13,989 bases of DNA from an uncultured archaeon (GCA_903907555.1 CAIVOO010000124.1:1-13989); one strand, 5' to 3'. Shown: positions 1-6,282, counted from the stretch's first letter. Notes: generated by a model not told the origin, from the sequence alone. Translations and numbers: made by a program.

Positions 1-975
1 AAGGACCAGAGCACAGAACTGCTTCTTGATGTAAGACATCTATGGATAAGGTCAAGGCAGCTTACTGCAATTTTCAAGATTAAATCAACAGTTCTTGAAG
101 CTTCTAGAGAATTCTTTAAGAAGGAAGGATATTATGAAGTGACGCCTCCAATAATAACAGGCTCATCATGCGAAGGCGGAAGCACGCTTTTCGAAATCAA
201 TTATTTCAAGCAGAAGGCATTCCTTAGCCAGAGCGCGCAATTGTATCAGGAAAGCCTGATTTTCTCTCTCGACAAGGTTTATGCAATAACTCCTAGCTTC
301 AGGGCAGAGCCTTCGAAGACAAGCAGGCATCTGACAGAGTATTGGCATCTTGAGCCAGAGGCTGCGTGGATTACTTACGAAGAATTGCAGCAGCTCACCG
401 AGAATCTCATAAGTTATATATGTTTGAAAGTTGCAGAGAGGAATCCAGAAGAATTGAAACAGGTTGGCAGGGATCCTGCAGACTTGAAGAAAATGGTTCC
501 GCCATTCCCACGAATGACTTATGACGATGCATTGAAACTTTTGAAGCAGGATGGGATGGAAGTCGAGTGGGGCAAGGACTTGAGAACTCTTGAGGAAGAG
601 CAGCTGATGAAGCATTATGACAAGCCGCTTTTGGTTCTGAAATATCCAAAATCAATAAAAGCTTTCTATATGAAAGAAGACCCAGAGAATCATGATGTTG
701 TGCAGTGCTTTGACGTACTGGCTCCTGAAGGCCATGGCGAGATAGTCGGCGGCTCTATGAGAGAGGAGAACTATGAAAGCGTCAAGCAAAGACTTATACA
801 GCAGGGCGAGAATCCTGAGCATTACACTTGGTATCTTGACCTTCGAAAATACGGCTCAGTGCCTCACGGCGGATTCGGGATGGGCATAGAAAGAGTTGTG
901 AAGTGGATATGCAAACTGGACAACATAAGGGATACAATACCATATCCAAGGACGATTAACAGGTCTACTCCATAA
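1..975 (+). CDS. asnS: Asparaginyl-tRNA synthetase, C-terminal part (5' end outside window)
   Basis: The reading frame is open from base 1, so the gene starts upstream; 324 residues are visible. It is a class IIb aminoacyl-tRNA synthetase that charges tRNA-Asn with asparagine in the cytoplasm. Class II motif 2 is seen as FRAEPSKTSRHLTEYWHLEPE (split here: FRAEPSKTSRH, then LTEYWHLEPE) around residues 100-120 of the visible part, and motif 3 as GGFGMGIERVVKW near the C-terminus, followed by the typical ending IRDTIPYPRTINRSTP. The TEYWHLEPE wording and the PYPRT ending favour asparagine over aspartate specificity (family knowledge, not tested). The N-terminal OB-fold anticodon-binding domain lies outside the window. 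The stop codon is immediately followed by the ATG of the methyltransferase gene, so the two are probably co-transcribed. A GTG at 139 is an internal valine codon, not a start. Confidence 0.93.
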   Translation, partial: KDQSTELLLDVRHLWIRSRQLTAIFKIKSTVLEASREFFKKEGYYEVTPPIITGSSCEGGSTLFEINYFKQKAFLSQSAQLYQESLIFSLDKVYAITPSFRAEPSKTSRHLTEYWHLEPEAAWITYEELQQLTENLISYICLKVAERNPEELKQVGRDPADLKKMVPPFPRMTYDDALKLLKQDGMEVEWGKDLRTLEEEQLMKHYDKPLLVLKYPKSIKAFYMKEDPENHDVVQCFDVLAPEGHGEIVGGSMREENYESVKQRLIQQGENPEHYTWYLDLRKYGSVPHGGFGMGIERVVKWICKLDNIRDTIPYPRTINRSTP

Positions 976-1803
976 ATGCTAATCAACAACAAAAATATAT
1001 CTGACGAACTGATTTCTAAATTAATTTCTGACATAAAAAAGAAAAAAGAGCTGTCTCCTGTCAAGGATTCTTTGGTTCAAGAGGAGCTGTTGAAGTTTCT
1101 GAAGCAAAATACAAAAATTCTTGAAAGATTTTTGAAGGAGAAAGCAGAAAAATCGAAAGAATATGAGCTTGCTGTCAAAACTATCCGTTCAACTTTAAGA
1201 AAATTGCATGGCGCATTTGTTATGGGTGTGGATTACAAGAAAGCTTCTGAAATGATTTCTCAGGGCAAGATTGATGAAGTCATGCAGATGCATGAATCGA
1301 CAAAGCCAAGAATTTGTGTTTATCAGTCGCTGTACAAAAGAATCTTCTCAATCACAGGAAAGCCAGAAGTTATTGTTGACTTAGGCTCTGGGCTGAATCC
1401 TTTATCGTATAATCATCTTGGCTGCAAGCCGAAATATTATGCTTACGAATTGTCAGCAAATGATGTTCAGCTCATTAATTTGTTCTTCAAGAAATCTGGA
1501 ATTGATGGAAAAGCTGAGCAGAAAGACCTGCAGAATGACTTGGATTTGCCAAAGTCTGACGTTTGCTTCATGTTCAAAATCCTCGACGGGTTCAAGATGA
1601 CTTCTGGCCCTAAATTTGTCGAGAAGCTGATAACAACTGTTGATGCTAAGTTTATTGTGGCAAGCTTTTCAACTGCAACAATTTCAGGCAAGCGAATGAG
1701 ATATCCAAGAAGATTATGGCTTGAGAAGATGTGCGAACGCCTGAATTATTCTATTGAGAGATTTGAGATGGCTGATGAATTGTATTATGTGATTGGAAAA
1801 TAA
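976..1803 (+). CDS. ArmA/RmtB/FmrO-like 16S rRNA methyltransferase homologue
   Basis: A 275-residue SAM-dependent methyltransferase whose ATG follows the asnS stop with no spacer. The N-terminal half (about 1-105) is helical and carries VKTIRSTLRKLHGAF; then comes HEST (106-109), a block reading YKRIFSITGKP (120-130), SAM motif I VDLGSGLNPLS (134-144), an acidic KDLQNDLDLPKSDV (183-196), FMFKILDGF (198-206), a FIVASFST strand (226-233) and a C-terminus ending ELYYVIGK. From memory this order and wording match the aminoglycoside-resistance 16S rRNA m7G1405 methyltransferases ArmA and RmtB (HxST, AITGKP, DLACGLNP, LLKTLPCLE, VSFPT, ELIYVI), and the length is close to their 250-260 residues. What is seen is family membership; the target nucleotide is unknown. 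In an archaeon it may be a housekeeping rRNA modifier or an intrinsic resistance factor. It ends exactly where the convergent ACT-domain gene ends. Confidence 0.75.
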   Translation: MLINNKNISDELISKLISDIKKKKELSPVKDSLVQEELLKFLKQNTKILERFLKEKAEKSKEYELAVKTIRSTLRKLHGAFVMGVDYKKASEMISQGKIDEVMQMHESTKPRICVYQSLYKRIFSITGKPEVIVDLGSGLNPLSYNHLGCKPKYYAYELSANDVQLINLFFKKSGIDGKAEQKDLQNDLDLPKSDVCFMFKILDGFKMTSGPKFVEKLITTVDAKFIVASFSTATISGKRMRYPRRLWLEKMCERLNYSIERFEMADELYYVIGK

Positions 1804-2199
1804 TTATTCGGATAATTCTTTTAATAACTTCATTGCTTGGTTTGCTTTCTCATTCGGAACGAACAAATGGTCGTGATAATATGCAGAAACAGCATTAACA
1901 CTTATTTCGTGCTGTGCAAGCTTTTTTGTGATGGCTGCCAGGAAGCCGACAGCATTAAGATCTGAATGTACATTCAGCGTAATCATCGACCAAATATTTT
2001 TGTATGAAAGATTCTCTGCATCAGCAATCCCCTTTTCAATAATGACTGTGATTCCTTCCCGCTCCCTAAAAATCAACAACGGTCTGTTGCACAATTTTTC
2101 GCGCTTGGCATCGGAGACTGTGCAAATGACAAACTTTCCCTTTGCAAGTACGGGATTCATCGATTTCAACAGGATGCCTAGATTTTTGATTGCTGTCAT
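1804..2199 (-). CDS. ACT-domain protein (DUF2241/COG3602-like)
   Basis: A 131-residue protein. The N-terminal half (about 1-60) contains KGKFVICTVSD and FREREGITVIIEKG; the C-terminal half (about 70-131) is an ACT-like fold with ITLNVHSDLNAVGFLAAITKKLA and the signature YYHDHLFVP (107-115). This arrangement matches the small stand-alone ACT proteins annotated as DUF2241/COG3602. ACT domains usually bind amino acids and regulate metabolic enzymes; no specific ligand can be read here. The ATG at 2199 is chosen because the frame upstream of it runs into the tRNA-Leu gene, which ends only 12 bases before. No TATA box or ribosome binding site fits in that gap, so the mRNA is probably processed from a transcript that starts ahead of the tRNA. 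The stop codon abuts the stop of the convergent methyltransferase gene. Confidence 0.82.
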   Translation of the reverse strand: MTAIKNLGILLKSMNPVLAKGKFVICTVSDAKREKLCNRPLLIFREREGITVIIEKGIADAENLSYKNIWSMITLNVHSDLNAVGFLAAITKKLAQHEISVNAVSAYYHDHLFVPNEKANQAMKLLKELSE

Positions 2200-2211
2200 T
2201 TTTGATAAAAA

Positions 2212-2335
2212 TGTGGGGAAAGGGATTCGAACCCTCGAACCCACTAAGGGACTGGATGTCCTGCCACGGTTTGACCTTGGCTGTTCCATCATGGGCTTAA
2301 GTCCAGCGCATTTGACCAGGCTTTGCTATCCCCAC
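2212..2335 (-). tRNA. tRNA-Leu(UAA) with intron
   Basis: On the minus strand the acceptor stem GTGGGGA pairs with TCCCCAC and the discriminator is A, with no encoded CCA. The D arm has stem GCA/TGC around the loop containing GCCTGGTCAAA, which is typical of archaeal tRNA-Leu. The anticodon stem is CTGGA/TCCAG with loop C-T-TAA-G plus A after splicing; the anticodon TAA is at 2297-2299. The long variable arm CCC-TTAGT-GGG marks a class II tRNA, and the T arm is GAGGG-TTCGAAT-CCCTT with one G-U pair. The mature length would be 86 nt after removal of 38 intron bases. It would read UUA (and UUG by wobble) leucine codons. Confidence 0.95.
2258..2295 (-). other. tRNA-Leu intron (position 37/38) with bulge-helix-bulge
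   Basis: The 38-base insertion sits between G37 and A38 of the anticodon loop, the canonical archaeal site. Around it a bulge-helix-bulge can be drawn: the anticodon stem CTGGA/TCCAG, a three-base bulge ACA at the 3' site, a four-position central helix CTTA/CAGG (C-G, T-G, T-A and one A-C mismatch), a three-base bulge AGC at the 5' site, and an intron stem CCATG/CGTGG. Cutting after the second base of each bulge gives a normal seven-base anticodon loop. The splicing endonuclease itself is not in this window. Confidence 0.85.
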
Positions 2336-2365
2336 ATAAGCTATTATATGTTTTGTTTATTGGTG

Positions 2366-2375
2366 ATTTATAAAC
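2366..2375 (-). promoter_or_regulatory. TATA box of tRNA-Leu
   Basis: On the minus strand GTTTATAAAT lies 31-40 bases ahead of the tRNA 5' end, which fits an archaeal TATA box with a short leader removed by RNase P. AAAAGG just upstream could be part of a BRE. It may also drive the ACT-domain gene behind the tRNA. Confidence 0.6.
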
Positions 2376-2386
2376 CTTTTCTACTT

Positions 2387-2441
2387 AGTGTGGAGCCTCT
2401 GAAGTTGTGTCTGCGGTTTAATGTTTGGTCTCCACCCCTCA
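2387..2441 (-). ncRNA. Structured RNA candidate, copy B (paired with 7272-7333)
   Basis: This intergenic minus-strand element shares TGAGGGG (2435-2441), AACATTAAAC (2416-2425), ACTTCA (2400-2405) and CCACACT (2387-2393) with the plus-strand element at 7272-7333, in the same order. It can form a stem of GTGGAG with CTCCAC (2430-2435 with 2390-2395), extended by CC/GG after a bulged base at 2429. A second pairing of TGAGG (2437-2441) with CTTCA (2400-2404) in the loop, including one G-U pair, would make a pseudoknot. A TATA-like TTTTATTTAA at about 2462-2471 lies roughly 25 bases ahead of the first block, so the element could be its own short transcript. It stands just upstream of the tRNA-Leu promoter. 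No known RNA class was recognised. Confidence 0.45.
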
Positions 2442-2470
2442 TAGAAGTAGTATAGAAAACTTAAATAAAA

Positions 2471-2505
2471 AAATAAAAATACCCAAAAAGCAATGTTTTT
2501 TTGGG
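2471..2505 (-). terminator. Hairpin plus T-rich terminator after the DsbA-like gene
   Basis: Directly after the stop codon, on the minus strand, CCCAAAAA pairs with TTTTTGGG (2498-2505 with 2482-2489). The region after it is T-rich (TATTTTTATTTTTTT). Hairpin plus T-run suggests transcription ends here; archaea often need only the T-run. Confidence 0.6.
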
Positions 2506-2506
2506 A

Positions 2507-3259
2507 TTAAGATGCTAAAGCAGCATCAATTACCTGTTTCATGTCGGTATATGACTGAGCCCCGACCACCATCTGTCCATTGATTATGAACGCTGGCGTT
2601 CCTGAGACTCCTGCACTTCGACCTTCGGCCATGTCTGATTGCAGCTTTGCGTCATACTTGCCGCTTGACAAACAACTTTCAAGCTTTGCAGAATCAACTC
2701 CTGCATCGACTGCGAGTTTCTTGAGACCTGCTGTGTCTCCTGCTTCCATCTTGTCCTGGTTTGCAAACATCTTGTCATGCACTTCCCAGAACTTGCCCTG
2801 ATCGTTTGAGCACCACATTATCTTCATTGCATCCGCTCCCTTGCCGTGGCCTGGGAAATACTTGAATGCAATCTTCACTTTTCCTGTGTCGACATAATCT
2901 TTCATTATGCCTGGCACTGGTGCTGTCCATGACGAGTCTCTCTGCTGGAGATATGCAACTACCTGTGCGTTTCCGCCTGTTGCTGCTCCGCAGAACGGGC
3001 ATGACGGGTCTGAGAATTCTATGATTGTGACCTTCGCATCTGCCTTTCCTTTCACAGGCGCGTCTCCGATAGCAACATTAACTTTCTGCTGTGTCGGTGC
3101 AGCCTGCTGCTGTGTTGGAGCTGCTGCTTCTGTTCCTGCAGTTCCTTTAATCTCTGCCAATGTGTTGCTTATCTGCAACGACAGAGCGATATTCAATAAA
3201 ACACCTATTATCAGAATGATTCCGATAATAATTACCCATGTTCCTAGATTTTTAGCCAA
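2507..3259 (-). CDS. Membrane-anchored DsbA-like thiol oxidoreductase
   Basis: A 250-residue protein with an N-terminal membrane anchor (about 8-30, very hydrophobic) and a low-complexity linker rich in Ala, Pro, Thr and Gln (about 42-58). A thioredoxin-fold domain (about 60-250) carries the active-site motif CPFC (87-90) and the cis-proline signature GTPAF (220-224). Two further cysteines at 150 and 196 lie in the inserted helical region and could form a structural disulfide. This is the layout of DsbA/thioredoxin_4-type proteins that act outside the membrane to form or isomerise disulfides; the direction of the reaction cannot be read. The Cys-rich secreted protein at 9907-10791 is an obvious possible client, which is inference only. 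The start is TTG at 3259, supported by GGGGTGAT five bases upstream and a TATA box near 3281-3288. A terminator follows the stop. Confidence 0.88.
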   Translation of the reverse strand: MAKNLGTWVIIIGIILIIGVLLNIALSLQISNTLAEIKGTAGTEAAAPTQQQAAPTQQKVNVAIGDAPVKGKADAKVTIIEFSDPSCPFCGAATGGNAQVVAYLQQRDSSWTAPVPGIMKDYVDTGKVKIAFKYFPGHGKGADAMKIMWCSNDQGKFWEVHDKMFANQDKMEAGDTAGLKKLAVDAGVDSAKLESCLSSGKYDAKLQSDMAEGRSAGVSGTPAFIINGQMVVGAQSYTDMKQVIDAALAS

Positions 3260-3264
3260 TCTAA

Positions 3265-3288
3265 ATCACCCCACTATCATATATAAAC
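3265..3288 (-). promoter_or_regulatory. TATA box and ribosome binding site of the DsbA-like gene
   Basis: On the minus strand the TATA-like GTTTATAT occupies 3281-3288. It is followed by GGGGTGAT at 3265-3272, a good Shine-Dalgarno sequence five bases ahead of a TTG codon. The strong ribosome binding site is the main argument for the TTG start. Confidence 0.6.
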
Positions 3289-3317
3289 TATTGAACCCTT
3301 TTTAAACTTTATGAAAT

Positions 3318-4550
3318 TCATCTACCTTTATTCACAGTACCATAGAATATATTATGTTTAGACTTTATTATCTTGACCTGTACTATGTCGCCTGGCTTTA
3401 CATTTAAGCAATCCACAACTGCTATCGTCCTATCTTTTGCCACGGCAATCCACTCTTTGTTTATTCTTCCAGGGATTTTTATCTCTGCCTTGACAATATC
3501 TCCTTTCCTGAAAGGCGTTGGCAGGGCTTTTGTCTTTGCAATGCTGTAATCTTCCGGCGAGAGAATAAGATGCACTCCATATTTTTTCTCCCAAGCTTTC
3601 AGCTGCTCAAAGAACGGCTCCCAGGGAGTTTCCTTTATCGGATTCCTGCCTAATTTATGCTTAAGGAATTTTTGGACGCCAAATCTTAGATTTCTTGCAT
3701 TAATTTTCTGAAGTTCAACCCCGAACTGTATTATCTTCTCAATCTGTTCATCATTATGCCCTTCAACCAATGTAGGTGAAAGCCCTAATTCAATTTTTGC
3801 AACAATGTACTTTGCAATTCTTTTGACATGCTCAACATTGTAAGGCGCGTCTGCCAGGCAAATGGCGCATTCCTGGTCATAAGCATTAAGCGAAATGTTT
3901 ATCCTGCTCATCCCTGCTGCAACAAGCTCATCCACTTTTTTCTCTGTCAGCAATGTCGCATTTGTGGTCATTGTCACAGACTTTACTCTGGGCAATCTTT
4001 TGCAGTCGCTTACAAGCTCGACAATTTCAGGATAAAGCATTGCCTCGCCGTGCGTATTTATGTGAACTTCAACATCGCAGTCCTTGAATTCGATTATTTT
4101 TTCAAGTTCCTGAACCAAATATTCTCTTTCAACCAGATAATCGACAACTCTTCTTGATTTCAAACCTTCATCGACAGAGCAGAATATGCAGCTAAGGTTG
4201 CAGCTCGTGTTTGGCTTGATTTCAATAAGCGAAGTGTTCCTGTCAACAATCCCGAAAGCATTATTCCCGATAAGGGGGATTCCTGAATTGCTGTGGATGT
4301 AATAAGTCCTTTTTCCGTTCAATGAATTTGTTAGGCTGTCGTTAATGTAACGTTCAATAAGATAGTTTAATTTAATCCTTGCTTTCTTCTCAGGCGCATC
4401 AAAGCTTATGCTGTTTTTCTTCAGCTCAAATTTTCCTATGCTTTCCAAATCTTTCTTTGGAATAAGAAAATAATAATTTCTGTAGAACAAAACCTTTACA
4501 TTATCGCCTGCGTCAGCAAACTGCAGTGTTTCAAACTTAAGCTCTTCCAT
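3318..4550 (-). CDS. Radical SAM protein with C-terminal TRAM domain (COG2100-like)
   Basis: A 410-residue protein. Residues 1-90 form an unassigned N-terminal region. GIPLIGNNAFGIVDR (90-104) is followed by the radical SAM cluster motif C-x3-C-x2-C at Cys117, Cys121 and Cys124 (CNLSCIFCSVDEG), a THGEAMLYPEI segment (166-176) like the SAM-binding GGE motif, and the TTNATLLT strand (195-202). The last 65 residues (about 345-410) read as a TRAM beta-barrel (FRKGDIVKAEI, LNVKPGDIVQVKI, FYGTVN), a module that binds RNA in MiaB, TrmA and RumA. The family resembles archaeal COG2100 Fe-S oxidoreductases, whose reaction I do not know. RNA modification is a reasonable inference from the TRAM domain only. 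The ATG at 4550 is the natural start; 38 bases separate it from the upstream gene on the same strand. Confidence 0.85.
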   Translation of the reverse strand: MEELKFETLQFADAGDNVKVLFYRNYYFLIPKKDLESIGKFELKKNSISFDAPEKKARIKLNYLIERYINDSLTNSLNGKRTYYIHSNSGIPLIGNNAFGIVDRNTSLIEIKPNTSCNLSCIFCSVDEGLKSRRVVDYLVEREYLVQELEKIIEFKDCDVEVHINTHGEAMLYPEIVELVSDCKRLPRVKSVTMTTNATLLTEKKVDELVAAGMSRINISLNAYDQECAICLADAPYNVEHVKRIAKYIVAKIELGLSPTLVEGHNDEQIEKIIQFGVELQKINARNLRFGVQKFLKHKLGRNPIKETPWEPFFEQLKAWEKKYGVHLILSPEDYSIAKTKALPTPFRKGDIVKAEIKIPGRINKEWIAVAKDRTIAVVDCLNVKPGDIVQVKIIKSKHNIFYGTVNKGR

Positions 4551-4588
4551 AAAAGCAAAAAAGCAGTGTTAATTTAAAAATGTGAAGG

Positions 4589-4963
4589 TTACTGGTCTGC
4601 GGCATATACATGTTCTATCTTACCAAACCTATAAACTCCATTCTTGTTCAGAAGCATAGATACATATTGGCTTTTATCAGGCTCAGGGCTGCTCATGTTA
4701 AGCTGCCTTACATCCCAACTTTGGTCGTACTCTACTAAACCAACAACCTTGCCTTTTTTTGATGCTTCAAGTATTGTGTTTAAGAATTCGTACAAATCAA
4801 CTTTTCCATTGGGCTCGATGTTTGGTATGTAAACATCTTCCACAACTATTGTTTGACCCGTTCTTTTTCCAGTCAGGATGCCAAGCTTCACAGGGTCTTT
4901 GCCATTATCACTAAGCCTTTTTACAAAATCATCAATTGTTTTTTTGTCAACAACCACTTTCAT
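4589..4963 (-). CDS. Small protein, possible JAB/MPN fold lacking the metal site
   Basis: A 124-residue soluble protein. KLGILTGKRTGQTIVVEDVYIPN (27-48 in two strands) and a helix up to KGKVVGLVEYDQ (70-81), then SSPEPDKSQYVSML (91-104), follow the order of a JAB/MPN domain: strand with LxG, strand with D-x-Y-x-P, helix, strand VVG, then a Ser-rich turn with D. In active JAMM enzymes the VVG strand is followed by HxH and SxxD; here both histidines are missing (LVEYDQS), so if the fold is right the protein is not a zinc isopeptidase. The fold call is pattern recognition and could be wrong. The ATG at 4963 is preceded by GAGGTGG (4969-4975), a strong ribosome binding site, and by a TATA-like CTTTATATATT near 5001-5011. 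It may share a transcript with the radical SAM gene downstream. Confidence 0.55.
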   Translation of the reverse strand: MKVVVDKKTIDDFVKRLSDNGKDPVKLGILTGKRTGQTIVVEDVYIPNIEPNGKVDLYEFLNTILEASKKGKVVGLVEYDQSWDVRQLNMSSPEPDKSQYVSMLLNKNGVYRFGKIEHVYAADQ

Positions 4964-5100
4964 TTAATCCACCTCGAAAACGTTTGGAAAGATTGCTGGG
5001 TAATATATAAAGGTATTGTGTCTGATGAAATCAATCTTTATCAACGTATTATAATAAAATATTTAAACAGCACCGATAATAGCAGTCTGTTGGGGTGTAT
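4964..5100. promoter_or_regulatory. Divergent promoter region between JAB-like gene and GINS gene
   Basis: For the minus-strand gene there is a TATA-like element at about 5001-5011 and GAGGTGG at 4969-4975. For the plus-strand gene there is a TATA-like ATATTTAAAC at about 5059-5068 and GGGGTG at 5092-5097 directly ahead of ATG 5101. Nothing else was recognised in these 137 bases. Confidence 0.5.
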
Positions 5101-5763
5101 ATGGACGAGAAAAAGAACATTGTCATAACTTACGAAACTCTCTTTGAGGTTTTGAGGAAGGAGAAGAGCCGCGAGGAGATTCAGAAGCTCGAAGCAAGCT
5201 TCGCTGATGATGTAAGGTCCTATTTCTTTGAGAGAAGAGCGCTTCTTGCCAAGCAAAATCCCGAAGACACATTCGGCGCCTCTGAAAAAGAGAAGATTGA
5301 GAGGCAGATTTCAAACGCTAAAAAGATTCTCAGGGAGCTTTATGACAGGCGCGAGAAGAAAATAGTGCTAATGGCCATCAACAAAAGCAGGGCTAAAGGC
5401 ACGCTTGTCGACAGTTCAGCTCTGTTGCCTAATGAAAAATCCTTTTTTGAGGAGATAACAGCACTTCTTGACAGGCAGAGGGAGGCAGGGCTTCTTCCCT
5501 TGATTAGCGAGAAATTTGACTCTGCAGAAGCGAAAGAATTAAAAAGGGATGGCGTTGCCAACAATACAAGCGATTTAAAAGAGTCGCCTTCAGAGGCAGC
5601 CAGTTCTGACAAGAGCCTGCTCATAAAATTCGTCGAGCCGGTTCCCAAGTTTGTCGGTCCGAATCTTGAAATTTACGGCCCGTACAATCCAGAAGACACA
5701 GCAAGCCTTCCTGAAGAGATCGCGTCAATTTTAATAAATAAGAATTGCGCAGAACAGGTGTAA
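5101..5763 (+). CDS. GINS complex subunit, Gins15/GINS51 type
   Basis: A 220-residue archaeal GINS protein of the Sld5/Psf1-like group. The A domain (about 10-125) is helical and shows TYETLFEVLRKEKSREE, ILRELYDRREKKIV and SALLPNEKSFFEE. A variable linker (about 126-172) follows, and then the small beta B domain (about 173-220) with IKFVEPVPKFVGP, LEIYGPYNPEDT and SLPEEIASILI. The A-then-B order is the GINS51 order. GINS joins MCM and GAN/Cdc45-like protein in the replicative helicase. The ATG at 5101 has GGGGTG just upstream; an in-frame GTG at 5095 would add two residues and cannot be ruled out. The stop is three bases ahead of rpl44e, so GINS, eL42 and eS27 form one operon. Extended linker residues are Asp/Ser/Glu-rich, which is usual. 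Confidence 0.9.
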   Translation: MDEKKNIVITYETLFEVLRKEKSREEIQKLEASFADDVRSYFFERRALLAKQNPEDTFGASEKEKIERQISNAKKILRELYDRREKKIVLMAINKSRAKGTLVDSSALLPNEKSFFEEITALLDRQREAGLLPLISEKFDSAEAKELKRDGVANNTSDLKESPSEAASSDKSLLIKFVEPVPKFVGPNLEIYGPYNPEDTASLPEEIASILINKNCAEQV

Positions 5764-5766
5764 AAA

Positions 5767-6078
5767 ATGAAACTTCCAAAATTAAAAATGAGATACTGCC
5801 CATTTTGCAAGAAGCATACAAAGCATAAGGTGACGCAGTCAAAGAAGAGGACAAGAAGCACAGCGCATCCAATGTCATGGGGTTCAAGATTAAGAGTAGA
5901 ACAGAGAGGCCAGGCAAGGGGGCATGGAAACACAGGCAGATATTCAAAACCTCCAAAACCAAAGATGCAGGGAAAGAAGCAGACCAAGAAAACAGACTTG
6001 AGATACGAATGCGAAGTCTGCAAGAAACAGCACATGCAAAGCAGTGGCTTCAGGGCAAAGAAGCTGGAGTTTGTCTAA
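5767..6078 (+). CDS. rpl44e: Large ribosomal subunit protein eL42 (L44e)
   Basis: A 103-residue basic zinc-ribbon protein of the 50S subunit, near the E site. The first knuckle is YCPFCKKHT (Cys11, Cys14) and the second is CEVCKKQH (Cys82, Cys85). The C-terminal GFRAKKLEF is the family signature, and the KKTDLRYEC strand precedes the second knuckle. It is about ten residues longer than typical archaeal members, with the extra length in the loop between knuckles (about 33-70). It lies three bases after the GINS stop and one base ahead of the eS27 start. Confidence 0.95.
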   Translation: MKLPKLKMRYCPFCKKHTKHKVTQSKKRTRSTAHPMSWGSRLRVEQRGQARGHGNTGRYSKPPKPKMQGKKQTKKTDLRYECEVCKKQHMQSSGFRAKKLEFV

Positions 6079-6079
6079 A

Positions 6080-6265
6080 ATGAGAAAAGCAAAAGAGCCA
6101 AGCAGCAAATTCGTCAAAATCAGATGTCCTAAATGCAAGAACGAGCAGATAATGTTCGGAAAGGCGTCGACAAAAGTCGGATGCTTAGTCTGCGGGAAAG
6201 CCCTTGGCGAGCCGTCAGGCGGAAAAGCCAAGATAAAGGCGAGAGTCCTTGAAGTTCTGGAATAA
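6080..6265 (+). CDS. rps27e: Small ribosomal subunit protein eS27 (S27e)
   Basis: A 61-residue zinc-ribbon protein of the 30S subunit. KFVKIRCPKC (Cys16, Cys19) and VGCLVCGKAL (Cys35, Cys38) give the four-cysteine zinc site, and the ending KIKARVLEVL is typical. The ATG at 6080 starts one base after the eL42 stop; an upstream in-frame start inside rpl44e would add 12 residues that do not match the family, so it was not used. Pairing of eL42 with eS27 is conserved across archaea. A run of seven T follows the stop. Confidence 0.95.
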   Translation: MRKAKEPSSKFVKIRCPKCKNEQIMFGKASTKVGCLVCGKALGEPSGGKAKIKARVLEVLE

Positions 6266-6274
6266 ATTTTTTTA
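6266..6274 (+). terminator. T-run terminator of GINS-eL42-eS27 operon
   Basis: Seven T residues (6267-6273) start two bases after the eS27 stop codon. Poly-T without a hairpin is enough for archaeal RNA polymerase to stop. The next gene is on the opposite strand and ends at 6283, which makes termination here sensible. Confidence 0.5.
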
Positions 6275-6282
6275 TTGTTACT

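Noticed and set aside
2387..2441. Box H/ACA guide RNA, because ACA follows the stem
   Set aside because: No K-turn or upper stem enclosing a pseudouridylation pocket could be drawn, and the ACA overlaps the stem end.
1928..2455. A 175-codon plus-strand open frame
   Set aside because: It runs antisense through the ACT gene, the tRNA and copy B of the structured element, and its product has no recognisable family pattern.
2907..3305. A plus-strand open frame of 132 codons
   Set aside because: It is a shadow of the DsbA-like gene on the other strand, with Cys/Ala-rich composition arising from the linker and active-site codons.
5621..6035. Overlapping minus-strand open frames rich in Cys, Phe and Leu
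   Set aside because: They are antisense to GINS and eL42, both clear genes, and arise from Lys-rich codons read backward.
6044..6079. Upstream start for eS27
   Set aside because: The added 12 residues overlap rpl44e and do not match the family; ATG 6080 is one base after the eL42 stop.
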